Positions 44,727-54,783 of a DNA stretch of 64,000 nucleotides are shown in pieces. Numbering within the stretch: the first letter of the stretch is position 1; every line of letters begins with the position of its first letter. Where the stretch lies: assembly GCF_902702775.1 (NCBI RefSeq), contig NZ_LR738724.1:558001-622000 (forward strand). Reading direction: 5' to 3'. Origin of the DNA: Streptococcus suis (lineage in GTDB: Bacteria; Bacillota; Bacilli; Lactobacillales; Streptococcaceae). Under the pieces are notes generated by a model. It was not told the DNA's origin. It worked only from the letters and a program-made list of their open reading frames with translations, and did not search any database. A program made the position numbers and the translations under genes.

Positions 44727-44757
44727 GGGTAAGTTATAAGTAAAAGGAAGGTTGTTT

Positions 44758-46197
44758 ATGAAAAAGAGAAGCGGGCGAAGGAAGTCGTCCAAGCTCAAAT
44801 TGGTAAATTTTGCGCTTTTGGGGCTTTACGCCATTACTCTATGTTTGTTTTTAGTGACCATGTATCGCTATAACATCCTAGATTTCCGGTATTTAAACTA
44901 TATTGTGACACTTTTGCTAGTAGGAGTGGCAGTATTGACTGGATTATTGATGTGGCGTAAGAAAGCGCGTGTCTTTACAGCGCTCTTACTTGTTTTTTCA
45001 CTGGTCATCACGTCTGTTGGAATCTATGGTATGCAAGAAGTTGTAAAATTTTCAACACGACTAAATTCAAATTCGACATTTTCAGAATATGAAATGAGCA
45101 TCCTTGTCCCAGCAAATAGTGATATTACGGACGTTCGTCAGCTTACTAGTATTCTTGCTCCAGCCGAATACGACCAAGATAACATCACCGCTTTGTTGGA
45201 TGACATATCCAAAATGGAATCTACTCAACTAGCAACTAGCCCCACAACCTCTTACCTGACAGCATATCAATCTATGTTGAATGGTGAGAGTCAAGCGATG
45301 GTCTTCAACGGAGTTTTTACCAATATTTTAGAAAATGAAGATCCAGACTTTTCTTCAAAAGTGAAAAAAATATATAGTTTCAAAGTGACTCAGACTGTTG
45401 AAACAGCTACTGAGCAGGTGAGTGGAGACAGTTTTAATATCTATATTAGTGGTATTGATACCTACGGTCCAATTTCATCTGTTTCGCGTTCAGATGTCAA
45501 TATCATTATGACTGTCAATCGTGCGACACATAAGATTTTATTGACAACTACTCCACGAGATTCATACGTTGCTATCGCAGATGGTGGGCAAAATCAATAC
45601 GATAAACTAACACATGCTGGGATTTATGGTGTTAACGCCTCAGTGCACACCTTAGAAAATCTTTATGGTATTGACATTAGTAACTATATCCGCCTCAACT
45701 TTACTTCCTTCTTACAGTTGATTGATTTGGTTGGTGGTATTGATGTTGAAAATACCCAAGAATTTACAAGCGGAGGGTATAATTTCCCTGTTGGGACAGT
45801 GCATCTAGATGCAGAGCAAGCGCTAATCTTTGTTCGTGAGCGGTATTCGTTGGCTAATGGTGATAATGATCGCGGTCAAAACCAAGAAAAAGTCATTGCA
45901 GCCCTCATAAAAAAATTGAGTTCACCAGATAATCTAGCGAATTATCAAGCTATTCTAACAGGTTTGGAAGGATCTATCCAAACAGATTTGAGCTTAGAAA
46001 CGATTATGGGCTTGGTAAATACCCAATTAGAGTCAGGAACACAATTTACAGTAGAGTCACAAGCATTGACAGGAACAGGACGCTCAGATTTATCTTCTTA
46101 TGCGATGCCTGGATCACAACTTTATATGATGGAAATTAACCAAGACAGTCTGGAGCAAGCAAAGGCAGCGATTCAGTCAGTATTGGATGGAAATTAA
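44758..46197 (+). CDS. wzg: Wzg/CpsA: LytR-CpsA-Psr family protein
   Basis: A 479-residue membrane protein; LCP proteins attach capsule or other glycopolymers to peptidoglycan. Three N-terminal membrane segments (about 15-38, 45-65, 72-92), an accessory domain (about 100-230) and the LCP domain (about 240-400) with [27 protein letters not shown] (in part), and [23 protein letters not shown], which holds the conserved arginines. The ATG at 44758 is preferred over TTG 44752. First gene of the cps operon. Confidence 0.95.
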   Translation: MKKRSGRRKSSKLKLVNFALLGLYAITLCLFLVTMYRYNILDFRYLNYIVTLLLVGVAVLTGLLMWRKKARVFTALLLVFSLVITSVGIYGMQEVVKFSTRLNSNSTFSEYEMSILVPANSDITDVRQLTSILAPAEYDQDNITALLDDISKMESTQLATSPTTSYLTAYQSMLNGESQAMVFNGVFTNILENEDPDFSSKVKKIYSFKVTQTVETATEQVSGDSFNIYISGIDTYGPISSVSRSDVNIIMTVNRATHKILLTTTPRDSYVAIADGGQNQYDKLTHAGIYGVNASVHTLENLYGIDISNYIRLNFTSFLQLIDLVGGIDVENTQEFTSGGYNFPVGTVHLDAEQALIFVRERYSLANGDNDRGQNQEKVIAALIKKLSSPDNLANYQAILTGLEGSIQTDLSLETIMGLVNTQLESGTQFTVESQALTGTGRSDLSSYAMPGSQLYMMEINQDSLEQAKAAIQSVLDGN

Positions 46198-46212
46198 AAA
46201 ATAGGAGAAAAC

Positions 46213-46902
46213 ATGAATAATCAAGAATCAAATACAATCGAAATTGATGTATTGTCATTATTGAAAACAATCTGGAGAAAAAAATTCTTTATTCTAGTAA
46301 CTGCAGTATTAGGAGCAGGGCTGGCATTTGTTTATAGCAGTTTTCTGGTAACTCCACAATATGACTCTACTACCCGTATCTATGTAGTGAGTCAAAATGT
46401 TGAAGCCGGTGCGGGATTAACAAATCAGGATTTACAAGCTGGTTCTTATTTAGTAAAAGACTATAAGGAAATTATCCTATCACAAGATGTACTGACGCAG
46501 GTAGCTACAGAGTTGAACTTGAACGAGAACTTAAAAGAAAAGGTTTCAGTTTCTATCCCTGTCGATACTCGTATCGTTTCTATCTCCGTGCGTGATGCGG
46601 ATCCAAATGAAGCGGCACGTATTGCAAATAGTCTTCGTACCTTTGCGGCGCAAAAGATTGTTGAGGTCACCAAGGTAAGTGATGTGACAACACTTGAAGA
46701 AGCAGTCCCAGCGGAAGAACCAACCACTCCAAATACAAAACGAAATATCATACTCGGCTTATTAGCTGGTGGTATCTTGGCAACAGGTCTTGTACTGGTC
46801 ATGGAGGTTTTGGATGACCGTGTCAAACGCCCTCAGGATATTGAAGAGGTAATGGGCTTGACCTTGCTTGGTGTAGTACCAGATTCGAAGAAATTGAAAT
46901 AG
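46213..46902 (+). CDS. wzd: Wzd: chain-length determinant / tyrosine kinase adaptor
   Basis: A 229-residue Wzz-like membrane protein with two membrane segments (about 25-44 and 175-195) and an extracellular loop ([14 protein letters not shown]). It works as the transmembrane activator of the Wze kinase and controls capsule length. C-terminal end ([24 protein letters not shown]) is the usual kinase contact. 15 bp after wzg. Confidence 0.94.
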   Translation: MNNQESNTIEIDVLSLLKTIWRKKFFILVTAVLGAGLAFVYSSFLVTPQYDSTTRIYVVSQNVEAGAGLTNQDLQAGSYLVKDYKEIILSQDVLTQVATELNLNENLKEKVSVSIPVDTRIVSISVRDADPNEAARIANSLRTFAAQKIVEVTKVSDVTTLEEAVPAEEPTTPNTKRNIILGLLAGGILATGLVLVMEVLDDRVKRPQDIEEVMGLTLLGVVPDSKKLK

Positions 46903-46911
46903 GAGAACAAT

Positions 46912-47598
46912 ATGGCAACGTTAGAAATTGCACGTACTAAAAAAGAATTGGTAAATAAGACAGAAGAATATTTCAATGCCATCCGTACCAACATTCAGCT
47001 TAGCGGAGCGGATATTAAGGTTGTTGGCATTACCTCTGTTCAATCGAATGAAGGTAAGAGTACAACTGCGGCTAGTCTCGCTATTGCCTATGCTCGTTCA
47101 GGTTATAAGACCGTTTTGGTGGATGCAGATATCCGAAATTCAGTCATGTCTGGTTTCTTCAAGCCAATTACAAAGATTACAGGCTTGACGGATTACCTAG
47201 CAGGGACAACAGATTTGTCTCAGGGATTATGCGATACAGATATTCCAAACTTGACCGTCATTGAGTCAGGAAAGGTTTCACCTAATCCTACTGCCCTGTT
47301 ACAAAGTAAGAATTTTGAAAATTTACTTGCGACTCTTCGTCGCTATTATGATTATGTTATCGTTGACTGTCCCCCATTAGGACTGGTAATTGATGCAGCT
47401 ATCATTGCACAGAAATGTGATGCGATGGTGCTGGTAGCAGAAGCAGGCAATGTTAAGCGCTCATCTTTGAAAAAAGTAAAAGAGCAGTTGGATCAAACAG
47501 GCACACCGTTCTTAGGCGTTATCTTGAACAAATATGATATTGCCACTGAGAAGTATGGTGAATACGGAAACTACGGAAATTACGGCAAAAAAGCCTAA
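46912..47598 (+). CDS. wze: Wze: capsule autophosphorylating tyrosine kinase
   Basis: A 228-residue BY-kinase. Walker A SNEGKSTTAASLA (about residues 45-57), Walker A' LVDADIRNS, Walker B VIVDCPPLG, and a C-terminal tyrosine cluster YGEYGNYGNYGKK in which the phosphorylated tyrosines lie. It needs Wzd for activity and is dephosphorylated by Wzh, encoded next. Confidence 0.95.
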   Translation: MATLEIARTKKELVNKTEEYFNAIRTNIQLSGADIKVVGITSVQSNEGKSTTAASLAIAYARSGYKTVLVDADIRNSVMSGFFKPITKITGLTDYLAGTTDLSQGLCDTDIPNLTVIESGKVSPNPTALLQSKNFENLLATLRRYYDYVIVDCPPLGLVIDAAIIAQKCDAMVLVAEAGNVKRSSLKKVKEQLDQTGTPFLGVILNKYDIATEKYGEYGNYGNYGKKA

Positions 47599-47636
47599 TT
47601 TCTCAGATAATATAAGTTTGATAAGTAGGTATTAGT

Positions 47637-48368
47637 ATGATTGATATTCATTCGCATATCATATTTGGTGTGGATGACGGACCAAAAACTATTGAAGAGA
47701 GCCTGAGTTTGATAGGCGAAGCTTATCGTCAAGGTGTTCGCTATATCGTAGCGACATCTCATAGAAGAAAAGGGATGTTTGAAACACCAGAAAAAGTTAT
47801 CATGACTAACTTTCTTCAACTTAAAGAAGCAGTAGCAGAAGTTTATCCTGAAATACGATTGTGCTATGGTGCTGAATTGTATTATAGTAAAGATATCTTA
47901 AGCAAACTTGAAAAAAAGAAAGTACCAACACTTAATGGCTCGCGCTATATTCTCTTGGAATTTAGTATGAATACTCCTTGGAAAGAGATTCAAGAAGCAG
48001 TGAATGAAGTGACGTTACTTGGGCTAACTCCCGTACTTGCCCATATAGAACGATATGATGCCCTAGCGTTTCATGTAGAGAGAGTAGAAGAGCTAATTGA
48101 CAAGGGATGCTATACTCAGGTAAATAGTAATCATGTGTTGAAGCCCGCTTTAATTGGCGATCGAGCAAAAGAATTTAAAAAACGCACTCGGTATTTTTTA
48201 GAGCAGGATTTAGTACATTGTGTTGCCAGTGATATGCATAATTTATCTAGCAGACTTCCGTTTATGAGGGAGGCTTATAAGTTAATAACAGAGGAATTTG
48301 GCAAAGATAAAGCGAAAGCGTTGCTGAAAAAGAATCCTCTTATGCTATTAAAAAACCAGGCGATTTAA
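47637..48368 (+). CDS. wzh: Wzh: PHP-type protein-tyrosine phosphatase
   Basis: A 243-residue manganese-dependent phosphatase of the PHP fold that dephosphorylates Wze. Metal-binding MIDIHSHIIFGVDDGP at the start, TSHRRKG, the GAELYY element, and VLAHIERYDAL; later ASDMHNLSSRLP. 38 bp after wze and 29 bp before the next gene. Confidence 0.93.
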   Translation: MIDIHSHIIFGVDDGPKTIEESLSLIGEAYRQGVRYIVATSHRRKGMFETPEKVIMTNFLQLKEAVAEVYPEIRLCYGAELYYSKDILSKLEKKKVPTLNGSRYILLEFSMNTPWKEIQEAVNEVTLLGLTPVLAHIERYDALAFHVERVEELIDKGCYTQVNSNHVLKPALIGDRAKEFKKRTRYFLEQDLVHCVASDMHNLSSRLPFMREAYKLITEEFGKDKAKALLKKNPLMLLKNQAI

Positions 48369-48397
48369 ACTGGTTACTCTAGATTGTGGAGAGAAAA

Positions 48398-50224
48398 ATG
48401 GATTTAGGAACTGTTACCGATAAACTGTTAGAGCGCAACAGTAAACGATTGATACTAATGTGCATGGATACGTGTCTTCTTATAGTTTCCATGATTTTGA
48501 GCAGGCTGTTTTTGGATGTTATTATTGACATACCAGATGAACGATTTATTCTTGCAGTTTTATTCGTATCAATTTTTTATTTGATTCTATCGTTTAGATT
48601 AAAAGTCTTTTCATTAATTACGCGTTACACAGGGTATCAGAGTTATGTAAAAATAGGACTTAGTTTAATATCTGCGCATTCATTGTTTTTAATTATTTCA
48701 ATGGTGTTGTGGCAGGCTTTTAGTTATCGCTTCATCTTGGTGTCCTTATTTTTGTCATTTGTAATGCTCATTACCCCAAGGATTGTTTGGAAAGTTTTAC
48801 ATGAGACGAGAAAAAATGCCATTCGTAAGAAGGATAGCCCACTAAGAATCTTAGTAGTAGGTGCTGGAGATGGTGGTAATATTTTTATCAATACTGTCAA
48901 AGATCGAAAATTGAATTTTGAAATTGTCGGTATTGTTGATCGTGATCCAAATAAACTTGGAACATTTATCCGTACCGCTAAAGTTTTAGGAAACCGTAAT
49001 GATATTCCACGATTGGTAGAAGAATTAGCTGTTGACCAAGTGACGATTGCCATCCCTTCCTTAAATGGTAAGGAGCGAGAGAAGATTGTTGAGATCTGTA
49101 ATACTACAGGAGTGACCGTCAATAATATGCCGAGCATTGAAGATATTATGGCGGGGAACATGTCTGTCAGTGCCTTTCAGGAAATTGACGTAGCAGACCT
49201 TCTTGGTCGACCAGAGGTTGTTTTGGATCAGGATGAATTGAATCAGTTTTTCAAAGGGAAAACAATCCTTGTCACAGGAGCAGGTGGCTCTATCGGTTCA
49301 GAGCTATGTCGTCAAATTGCTAAGTTTACGCCTAAACGCTTGTTGTTGCTTGGACATGGAGAAAATTCAATCTATCTCATTCATCGAGAGTTACTGGAAA
49401 AGTACCAAGGTAAGATTGAGTTGGTCCCTCTCATTGCAGATATTCAAGATAGAGAATTGATTTTTAGCATAATGGCTGAATATCAACCCGATGTTGTTTA
49501 TCATGCTGCAGCACATAAGCATGTTCCTTTGATGGAATATAATCCACATGAAGCAGTGAAGAATAATATTTTTGGAACGAAGAATGTGGCTGAGGCGGCT
49601 AAAACTGCAAAGGTTGCCAAATTTGTTATGGTTTCAACAGATAAAGCTGTTAATCCACCAAATGTCATGGGAGCGACTAAACGTGTTGCAGAAATGATTG
49701 TTACAGGTTTAAACGAGCCAGGTCAGACTCAATTTGCGGCAGTCCGGTTTGGGAATGTTCTAGGTAGTCGTGGAAGTGTTGTTCCGCTATTCAAAGAGCA
49801 AATTAGAAAAGGTGGACCTGTTACGGTTACCGACTTTAGGATGACTCGTTATTTCATGACGATTCCTGAGGCAAGTCGTTTGGTTATCCAAGCTGGACAT
49901 TTGGCAAAAGGTGGAGAAATATTTGTCTTGGATATGGGCGAGCCAGTACAAATCCTGGAATTGGCAAGAAAAGTTATCTTGTTAAGTGGACACACAGAGG
50001 AAGAAATCGGGATTGTAGAATCTGGAATCAGACCAGGCGAGAAACTCTACGAGGAATTATTATCAACAGAAGAACGTGTCAGCGAACAGATTCATGAAAA
50101 AATATTTGTGGGTCGCGTTACAAATAAGCAGTCGGACATTGTCAATTCATTTATCAATGGATTACTCCAAAAAGATAGAAATGAATTAAAAAATATGTTG
50201 ATTGAATTTGCAAAACAAGAATAA
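48398..50224 (+). CDS. Membrane nucleotide-sugar 4,6-dehydratase (CapD/PglF-like)
   Basis: A 608-residue enzyme with four N-terminal membrane segments (about 20-115), a first Rossmann-like region (LRILVVGAGDGGNIFINTV), and a C-terminal SDR domain with TGAGGSIGSELCRQ and the catalytic region KFVMVSTDKAVNPPNVMGATKR; Met replaces the usual catalytic Tyr as in FlaA1/PglF. It converts UDP-GlcNAc to a 4-keto-6-deoxy sugar, giving precursors such as FucNAc or diaminosugars. ATG 48398 has GGAGAG ahead; GTG 48386 is a longer alternative. Confidence 0.9.
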   Translation: MDLGTVTDKLLERNSKRLILMCMDTCLLIVSMILSRLFLDVIIDIPDERFILAVLFVSIFYLILSFRLKVFSLITRYTGYQSYVKIGLSLISAHSLFLIISMVLWQAFSYRFILVSLFLSFVMLITPRIVWKVLHETRKNAIRKKDSPLRILVVGAGDGGNIFINTVKDRKLNFEIVGIVDRDPNKLGTFIRTAKVLGNRNDIPRLVEELAVDQVTIAIPSLNGKEREKIVEICNTTGVTVNNMPSIEDIMAGNMSVSAFQEIDVADLLGRPEVVLDQDELNQFFKGKTILVTGAGGSIGSELCRQIAKFTPKRLLLLGHGENSIYLIHRELLEKYQGKIELVPLIADIQDRELIFSIMAEYQPDVVYHAAAHKHVPLMEYNPHEAVKNNIFGTKNVAEAAKTAKVAKFVMVSTDKAVNPPNVMGATKRVAEMIVTGLNEPGQTQFAAVRFGNVLGSRGSVVPLFKEQIRKGGPVTVTDFRMTRYFMTIPEASRLVIQAGHLAKGGEIFVLDMGEPVQILELARKVILLSGHTEEEIGIVESGIRPGEKLYEELLSTEERVSEQIHEKIFVGRVTNKQSDIVNSFINGLLQKDRNELKNMLIEFAKQE

Positions 50225-50279
50225 GAAAGTAAAAAATATTTTTACTTTCCTAGAGTTTAAACGATGTTTAAGTTCTAGG
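50225..50279 (+). other. Two tandem hairpins inside the capsule operon
   Basis: GAAAGTAAAAA, 3-nt loop, TTTTTACTTTC (50225-50249), then CCTAGAGTTTAAAC, GAT loop, GTTTAAGTTCTAGG (50249-50279). They share the base at 50249 and lie in the 172-bp gap before the initiating transferase. No long T run follows, so an attenuator or RNA-stability role is possible rather than a full terminator. The rest of the gap (50280-50396) shows nothing clear. Confidence 0.55.
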
Positions 50280-50396
50280 AAGGTTAGAATACCTAATTAA
50301 CAACAATATTACTATTTATTAAGAGTCAGATAATAGCAACTAAGTGCTACAAACTATCTTTATAATAAGTATATTTGGTCAAAAGGGAGATGTGAA

Positions 50397-50999
50397 ATGT
50401 ATCCAATTTGTAAACGTATTTTAGCAATTATTATCTCAGGGATTGCTATTGTTGTTCTGAGTCCAATTTTATTATTGATTGCATTGGCAATTAAATTAGA
50501 TTCTAAAGGTCCGGTATTATTTAAACAAAAGCGGGTTGGTAAAAACAAGTCATACTTTATGATTTATAAATTCCGTTCTATGTACGTTGACGCACCAAGT
50601 GATATGCCGACTCATCTATTAAAGGATCCTAAGGCGATGATTACCAAGGTGGGCGCGTTTCTCAGAAAAACAAGTTTAGATGAACTGCCACAGCTTTTTA
50701 ATATTTTTAAAGGTGAAATGGCGATTGTTGGTCCACGCCCAGCCTTATGGAATCAATATGACTTAATTGAAGAGCGAGATAAATATGGTGCAAATGATAT
50801 TCGTCCTGGACTAACCGGTTGGGCTCAAATTAATGGTCGTGATGAATTGGAAATTGATGAAAAGTCAAAATTAGATGGATATTATGTTCAAAATATGAGT
50901 CTAGGTTTGGATATTAAATGTTTCTTAGGTACATTCCTCAGTGTAGCCAGAAGCGAAGGTGTTGTTGAAGGTGGAACAGGGCAGAAAGGAAAAGGATGA
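50397..50999 (+). CDS. Initiating undecaprenyl-phosphate sugar phosphotransferase (PglC-like, short form)
   Basis: A 200-residue monotopic phosphoglycosyl transferase that starts the repeat unit on undecaprenyl phosphate. Single membrane-dipping helix (about 8-30), the SKGPVLFKQKRVGKN motif, KFRSM, the DELPQLFNIFKGEMAIVGPRP block (in part) and RPGLTGWAQINGRD. It is the short type without the extra membrane domain of WchA. With the 4,6-dehydratase upstream, the first sugar is probably a deoxyamino sugar such as FucNAc. Sugar identity inferred. Confidence 0.92.
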   Translation: MYPICKRILAIIISGIAIVVLSPILLLIALAIKLDSKGPVLFKQKRVGKNKSYFMIYKFRSMYVDAPSDMPTHLLKDPKAMITKVGAFLRKTSLDELPQLFNIFKGEMAIVGPRPALWNQYDLIEERDKYGANDIRPGLTGWAQINGRDELEIDEKSKLDGYYVQNMSLGLDIKCFLGTFLSVARSEGVVEGGTGQKGKG

Positions 51000-51811
51000 A
51001 ATTTTCAGTATTAATGTCGGTCTATGAGAAAGAAAAACCAGAGTTTCTTAGGGAATCTTTGGAAAGCATCCTTGTCAATCAAACAATGATTCCAACGGAG
51101 GTTGTCTTGGTAGAGGATGGGCCACTCAATCAGAGCTTATATAGTATTTTAGAAGAATTTAAAAGTCGATTTTCATTTTTTAAAACGATAGCCTTGGAAA
51201 AGAATTCGGGTTTAGGAATTGCACTGAATGAAGGTTTGAAACATTGTAATTATGAGTGGGTTGCACGAATGGATTCTGATGATGTTGCAATAAATACACG
51301 TTTTGAAAAGCAAGTTAACTTTATAAAACAAAACCCGACTATAGATATTGTTGGTGCTGAGATAGATGAGTTCTTAAATTCTACTAGTGAAATAGTTTCT
51401 CATAAAAATGTTCCAACCCAGCACGATGAAATATTAAAGATGGCAAGGCGGAGAAATCCAATGTGCCACATGACTGTAATGTTTAAAAAGAAAAGTGTCG
51501 AGAGAGCAGGGGGGTATCAAACACTTCCGTACGTAGAAGATTATTTCCTTTGGGTGCGCATGATTGCTTCAGGATCGAAATTTGCAAACATTGATGAAAC
51601 ACTAGTTCTTGCACGTGTTGGAAATGGGATGTTCAATAGGAGGGGGAACAGAGAACAAATTAACAGTTGGACAATACTAAATGAATTTATGTTAGCTCAA
51701 GGAATTGTTACACCACTAGATGTATTTATTAATCAAATTTACATTAGGGTCTTTGTTTATATGCCAACTTGGATAAAGAAACTCATTTATGGAAAAATCT
51801 TAAGGAAATAG
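50996..51811 (+). CDS. Glycosyltransferase family 2 (AmsE-like)
   Basis: A 271-residue cytoplasmic-face glycosyltransferase. GT-A start FSVLMSVYEKEKPEFLRESLESIL, then EVVLVEDGP and the metal-binding DSDD in WVARMDSDD (about residues 94-97); acceptor region HKNVPTQHDEILKMARRRNPMCHMT (in part). Overlaps the initiating transferase by 4 bp (ATGA). Donor and linkage unknown. Confidence 0.9.
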   Translation: MKFSVLMSVYEKEKPEFLRESLESILVNQTMIPTEVVLVEDGPLNQSLYSILEEFKSRFSFFKTIALEKNSGLGIALNEGLKHCNYEWVARMDSDDVAINTRFEKQVNFIKQNPTIDIVGAEIDEFLNSTSEIVSHKNVPTQHDEILKMARRRNPMCHMTVMFKKKSVERAGGYQTLPYVEDYFLWVRMIASGSKFANIDETLVLARVGNGMFNRRGNREQINSWTILNEFMLAQGIVTPLDVFINQIYIRVFVYMPTWIKKLIYGKILRK

Positions 51812-51812
51812 T

Positions 51813-52769
51813 ATGATTACAGTATTGATGGCTACATATAATGGAAGCCCATTTATAATAAAACAGTTAGATTCAATTCGAAATCAAAGTGTATCAGCAG
51901 ACAAAGTTATTATTTGGGATGATTGCTCGACAGATGATACAATAAAAATAATAAAAGATTATATAAAAAAATATTCTTTGGATTCATGGGTTGTCTCTCA
52001 AAATAAATCTAATCAGGGGCATTATCAAACATTTATAAATTTGACAAAGTTAGTTCAGGAAGGAATAGTCTTTTTTTCAGATCAAGATGATATTTGGGAC
52101 TCTCATAAAATTGAGACAATGCTTCCAATCTTTGACAGAGAAAATGTATCAATGGTGTTTTGCAAATCCAGATTGATTGATGAAAACGGAAATATTATCA
52201 GTAGCCCAGATACTTCGGATAGAATCAATACGTACTCTCTAGAAAAACTATTGCAAGCTTGGCCATCGGGGTATCAGACTGCATACAGGGCAGAAGTGCT
52301 AGGTGATATGATAAATAGAGAGTTTTATAAATTTCCGTATTTTCAATTTCATGATGTATTATTTGGGATGCTTGCGTGTGTTTATGGTGACGTAATAGAG
52401 ATAGATTCAATTTTAGATAGTCATCGTTTACACTTAAATAATGTTACATTATCCTCTAGTAGCAAGTCGTTTCACAATTCTTTGGGGAGTCGTTTAGATT
52501 ACTATATGAAAATGTATAATCGCTATGATTTTGTTGCCCAGGTTGCTTGTGATGGAGAAAATGATGATGTAGAAAGGATTTCTAAAAATTATTATGAGCT
52601 TTATACTGCAAGATATAACTTCATTAAAAATTGGAATATCTATTCTATACTTAAATTATACCAATTAAGAAATTATTATAATGGTAAACGAGCGTTTATA
52701 AGTGACATTGTGTACGCACTTCGTCTACATAGCGTATTTGGGATGATTGTAAGTAAATTCAGGAGATAG
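51813..52769 (+). CDS. Glycosyltransferase family 2 (rhamnosyltransferase-like)
   Basis: A 318-residue GT2 enzyme: ITVLMATYNGSPFIIKQLDSI, VIIWDDCSTDDTIKII, and FFSDQDDIWD, the DQDD variant of the metal-binding motif that is common in rhamnosyl and related transferases of capsule loci. C-terminal tail is hydrophilic with a helical region. Starts 1 bp after the previous stop. Codon use becomes clearly AT-richer from here, as usual in the type-specific part of cps loci. Confidence 0.88.
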   Translation: MITVLMATYNGSPFIIKQLDSIRNQSVSADKVIIWDDCSTDDTIKIIKDYIKKYSLDSWVVSQNKSNQGHYQTFINLTKLVQEGIVFFSDQDDIWDSHKIETMLPIFDRENVSMVFCKSRLIDENGNIISSPDTSDRINTYSLEKLLQAWPSGYQTAYRAEVLGDMINREFYKFPYFQFHDVLFGMLACVYGDVIEIDSILDSHRLHLNNVTLSSSSKSFHNSLGSRLDYYMKMYNRYDFVAQVACDGENDDVERISKNYYELYTARYNFIKNWNIYSILKLYQLRNYYNGKRAFISDIVYALRLHSVFGMIVSKFRR

Positions 52770-52771
52770 GA

Positions 52772-53689
52772 ATGAGAAGTACATCAAAAATTGAGTGGGA
52801 ACTGGCTTTAGATAAAGCATTTCAAGGAATGTATCAGACTATAGATGCTGAGCAATTAAAAAAATTACAACAAGCATATTTAGATATGTTTGTCTTGCTA
52901 AATAAAAAGTGTCAGAAAATTGGAATAAAGCCTATGATGGTAGCAGGTACATTAATTGGTTCTTTAAGACACAACGGCTATATCCCATGGGATGACGATA
53001 TAGACTTAGTGTTACCAAGAAGTGATTATGAGAAATTTAAAATTGCAATGAAGGATGACGATGATTTTTTCATAATTGATCCGGCACAAAATCGTAGTAG
53101 TATCCACAAAATGTTAAAAATTCAGAGTAAATCACTGACATTATTTGACGTGATGGGAGAGGGGTTTAGTAAAAAGAAATATCTATATTTAGATATGTTG
53201 CCTATAGATTATGTTTCTGATAATAACTTGAAAAATAAAGTTGTCGGCAGTTTATTTAAAATCCTCGATTTATCGTATTCGAGTTCAAGGTGTTTTAAGA
53301 AATATTCTCCACATCTAAGTTATATGGCGACAAAGTCAAAAGAATTGAAGGGAAATTTATTTATTAGGAAATGTATTGGCTTGCCATCATATCTCATTGG
53401 ACCACATAGAGTGTTTCAATTAATGGAAAGATTATTAAAATCGACAAAAAATGGTAAGAGTATGACCATTGCTTATGGTGTAAAAGGATATTTTGGAGAA
53501 ATTGTCTCTCATAAAGTTTTTTTACCAGAAGAAAAGTATTGGTTTGAAATTGACTACTTTTATGGTCCAAATGATGCGAATGCGTATCTAACCAATCGAT
53601 ATGGAGATTATATGAAACTTCCTTCGAAAGAAGAACAAGTGGAAAGACATATTCGATTGAGAGACGATTGGGAAAGTAAGATAAGATAG
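52772..53689 (+). CDS. LicD-family phosphotransferase
   Basis: A 305-residue protein with the LicD signature GTLIGSLRHNGYIPWDDDIDLVLPRSDYEKF (in part; the DDDID metal site lies near residue 73-77). LicD enzymes move phosphocholine or other CDP-linked alcohol phosphates onto glycans. Here there is no choline pathway in the window, but a CDP-alditol-type cytidylyltransferase lies 2 kb downstream, so alditol phosphate transfer is the natural inference. Confidence 0.9.
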   Translation: MRSTSKIEWELALDKAFQGMYQTIDAEQLKKLQQAYLDMFVLLNKKCQKIGIKPMMVAGTLIGSLRHNGYIPWDDDIDLVLPRSDYEKFKIAMKDDDDFFIIDPAQNRSSIHKMLKIQSKSLTLFDVMGEGFSKKKYLYLDMLPIDYVSDNNLKNKVVGSLFKILDLSYSSSRCFKKYSPHLSYMATKSKELKGNLFIRKCIGLPSYLIGPHRVFQLMERLLKSTKNGKSMTIAYGVKGYFGEIVSHKVFLPEEKYWFEIDYFYGPNDANAYLTNRYGDYMKLPSKEEQVERHIRLRDDWESKIR

Positions 53690-53701
53690 GTATAAGAAAA
53701 T

Positions 53702-54769
53702 ATGTTATTTTTTATAGCGATAATATTGAGCAGTACTTCTTTTTTATTTAGAAAATCTAGTTTTGTTTTTGGAGTCTGGGCGCTATTTTTTATTATATTA
53801 TTTGGTTATAATACATATAATCCGGATTATATATCATATTCGAATATTTATAGATTGTTTGCTTTAGGAAATTATGATGGGAAATTGGGAGATATTGGGT
53901 ATATAAGTTTAATGAAAGTAGGTATATCTCAGCAATTACTATTCCAACAATTTCTACAGATATTAGCAATTATTACAATTCTTCTGTTGTTTTATTCTAT
54001 AGATAAATTGAGTGAGTATAAAAACTTAGTATGTGTTTTGATACTACTATACCCTTTGACAATTAGTATAGTCCAACTTAGATTTTTTATTGCATATACT
54101 TTGGTATTGTTAGGATTATACTTTCTAAATAAATCGTCAATCGGGAAAATTCTATTTTTTATACTAGTTATTGTAGCAACAACCCTTCATTTTTCATCCA
54201 TTATTTTTTTAGTTCTTTTTTTAACGCAGTCTAAAAGTTTTAAACATATTTATATTAGCTTGATAGGAGTTTTAATAGCCCTACTGTCGATAAATTATTT
54301 GAATAGTTTTATACAAATCCCTTTAATTTCACAGGCAATTCAAAAATATTTTGTAACAAGCTTAGAATTCAAAGGAGTAGTCTTTGTTTCTAGAGTGGTA
54401 TTTTTTCGATTAGGACCAGTATTATTTTTACATTCTCTATATATGTATTTTAAGCATTGTTTTGAAGATAGAGATATTTTTTTAATGAAAGCTACTAATA
54501 TTATATTAGTAATTAGTATGTTTTTTGAAGTGATAAATTCTGAGTTTGAACGTTTTTCTAGATTAGGATATATACTTTTTTATATTATAGTGTTAAACGT
54601 TTGTTCGAGAATGAAATTGAAATATAATAGGGAAATAATTCTAACACTATTAATTATTTTCTCTCTAACTAATTTTTGGTTTCAAAATTTTTATCGAAGC
54701 TCAGGTGGGATTCAATTCTTTGACAGTGTATTTAGAGCGATTTTTGAAAATAATTTATTATTAGATTAA
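53702..54769 (+). CDS. wzy: Capsular polysaccharide polymerase Wzy (EpsG-like)
   Basis: A 355-residue, very hydrophobic protein with about ten membrane segments, including long runs such as LLFYSIDKLSEYKNLVCVLI and VLLGLYFLNKSSIGKILFF. It has the EpsG/Wzy layout with a large outer loop (NPDYISYSNIYRLFALGNYDGKLGD in part). It is the only polymerase-like gene in the locus, supporting the call. Sequence is AT-rich. Confidence 0.85.
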   Translation: MLFFIAIILSSTSFLFRKSSFVFGVWALFFIILFGYNTYNPDYISYSNIYRLFALGNYDGKLGDIGYISLMKVGISQQLLFQQFLQILAIITILLLFYSIDKLSEYKNLVCVLILLYPLTISIVQLRFFIAYTLVLLGLYFLNKSSIGKILFFILVIVATTLHFSSIIFLVLFLTQSKSFKHIYISLIGVLIALLSINYLNSFIQIPLISQAIQKYFVTSLEFKGVVFVSRVVFFRLGPVLFLHSLYMYFKHCFEDRDIFLMKATNIILVISMFFEVINSEFERFSRLGYILFYIIVLNVCSRMKLKYNREIILTLLIIFSLTNFWFQNFYRSSGGIQFFDSVFRAIFENNLLLD

Positions 54770-54783
54770 GTATTTGAGTAAAA

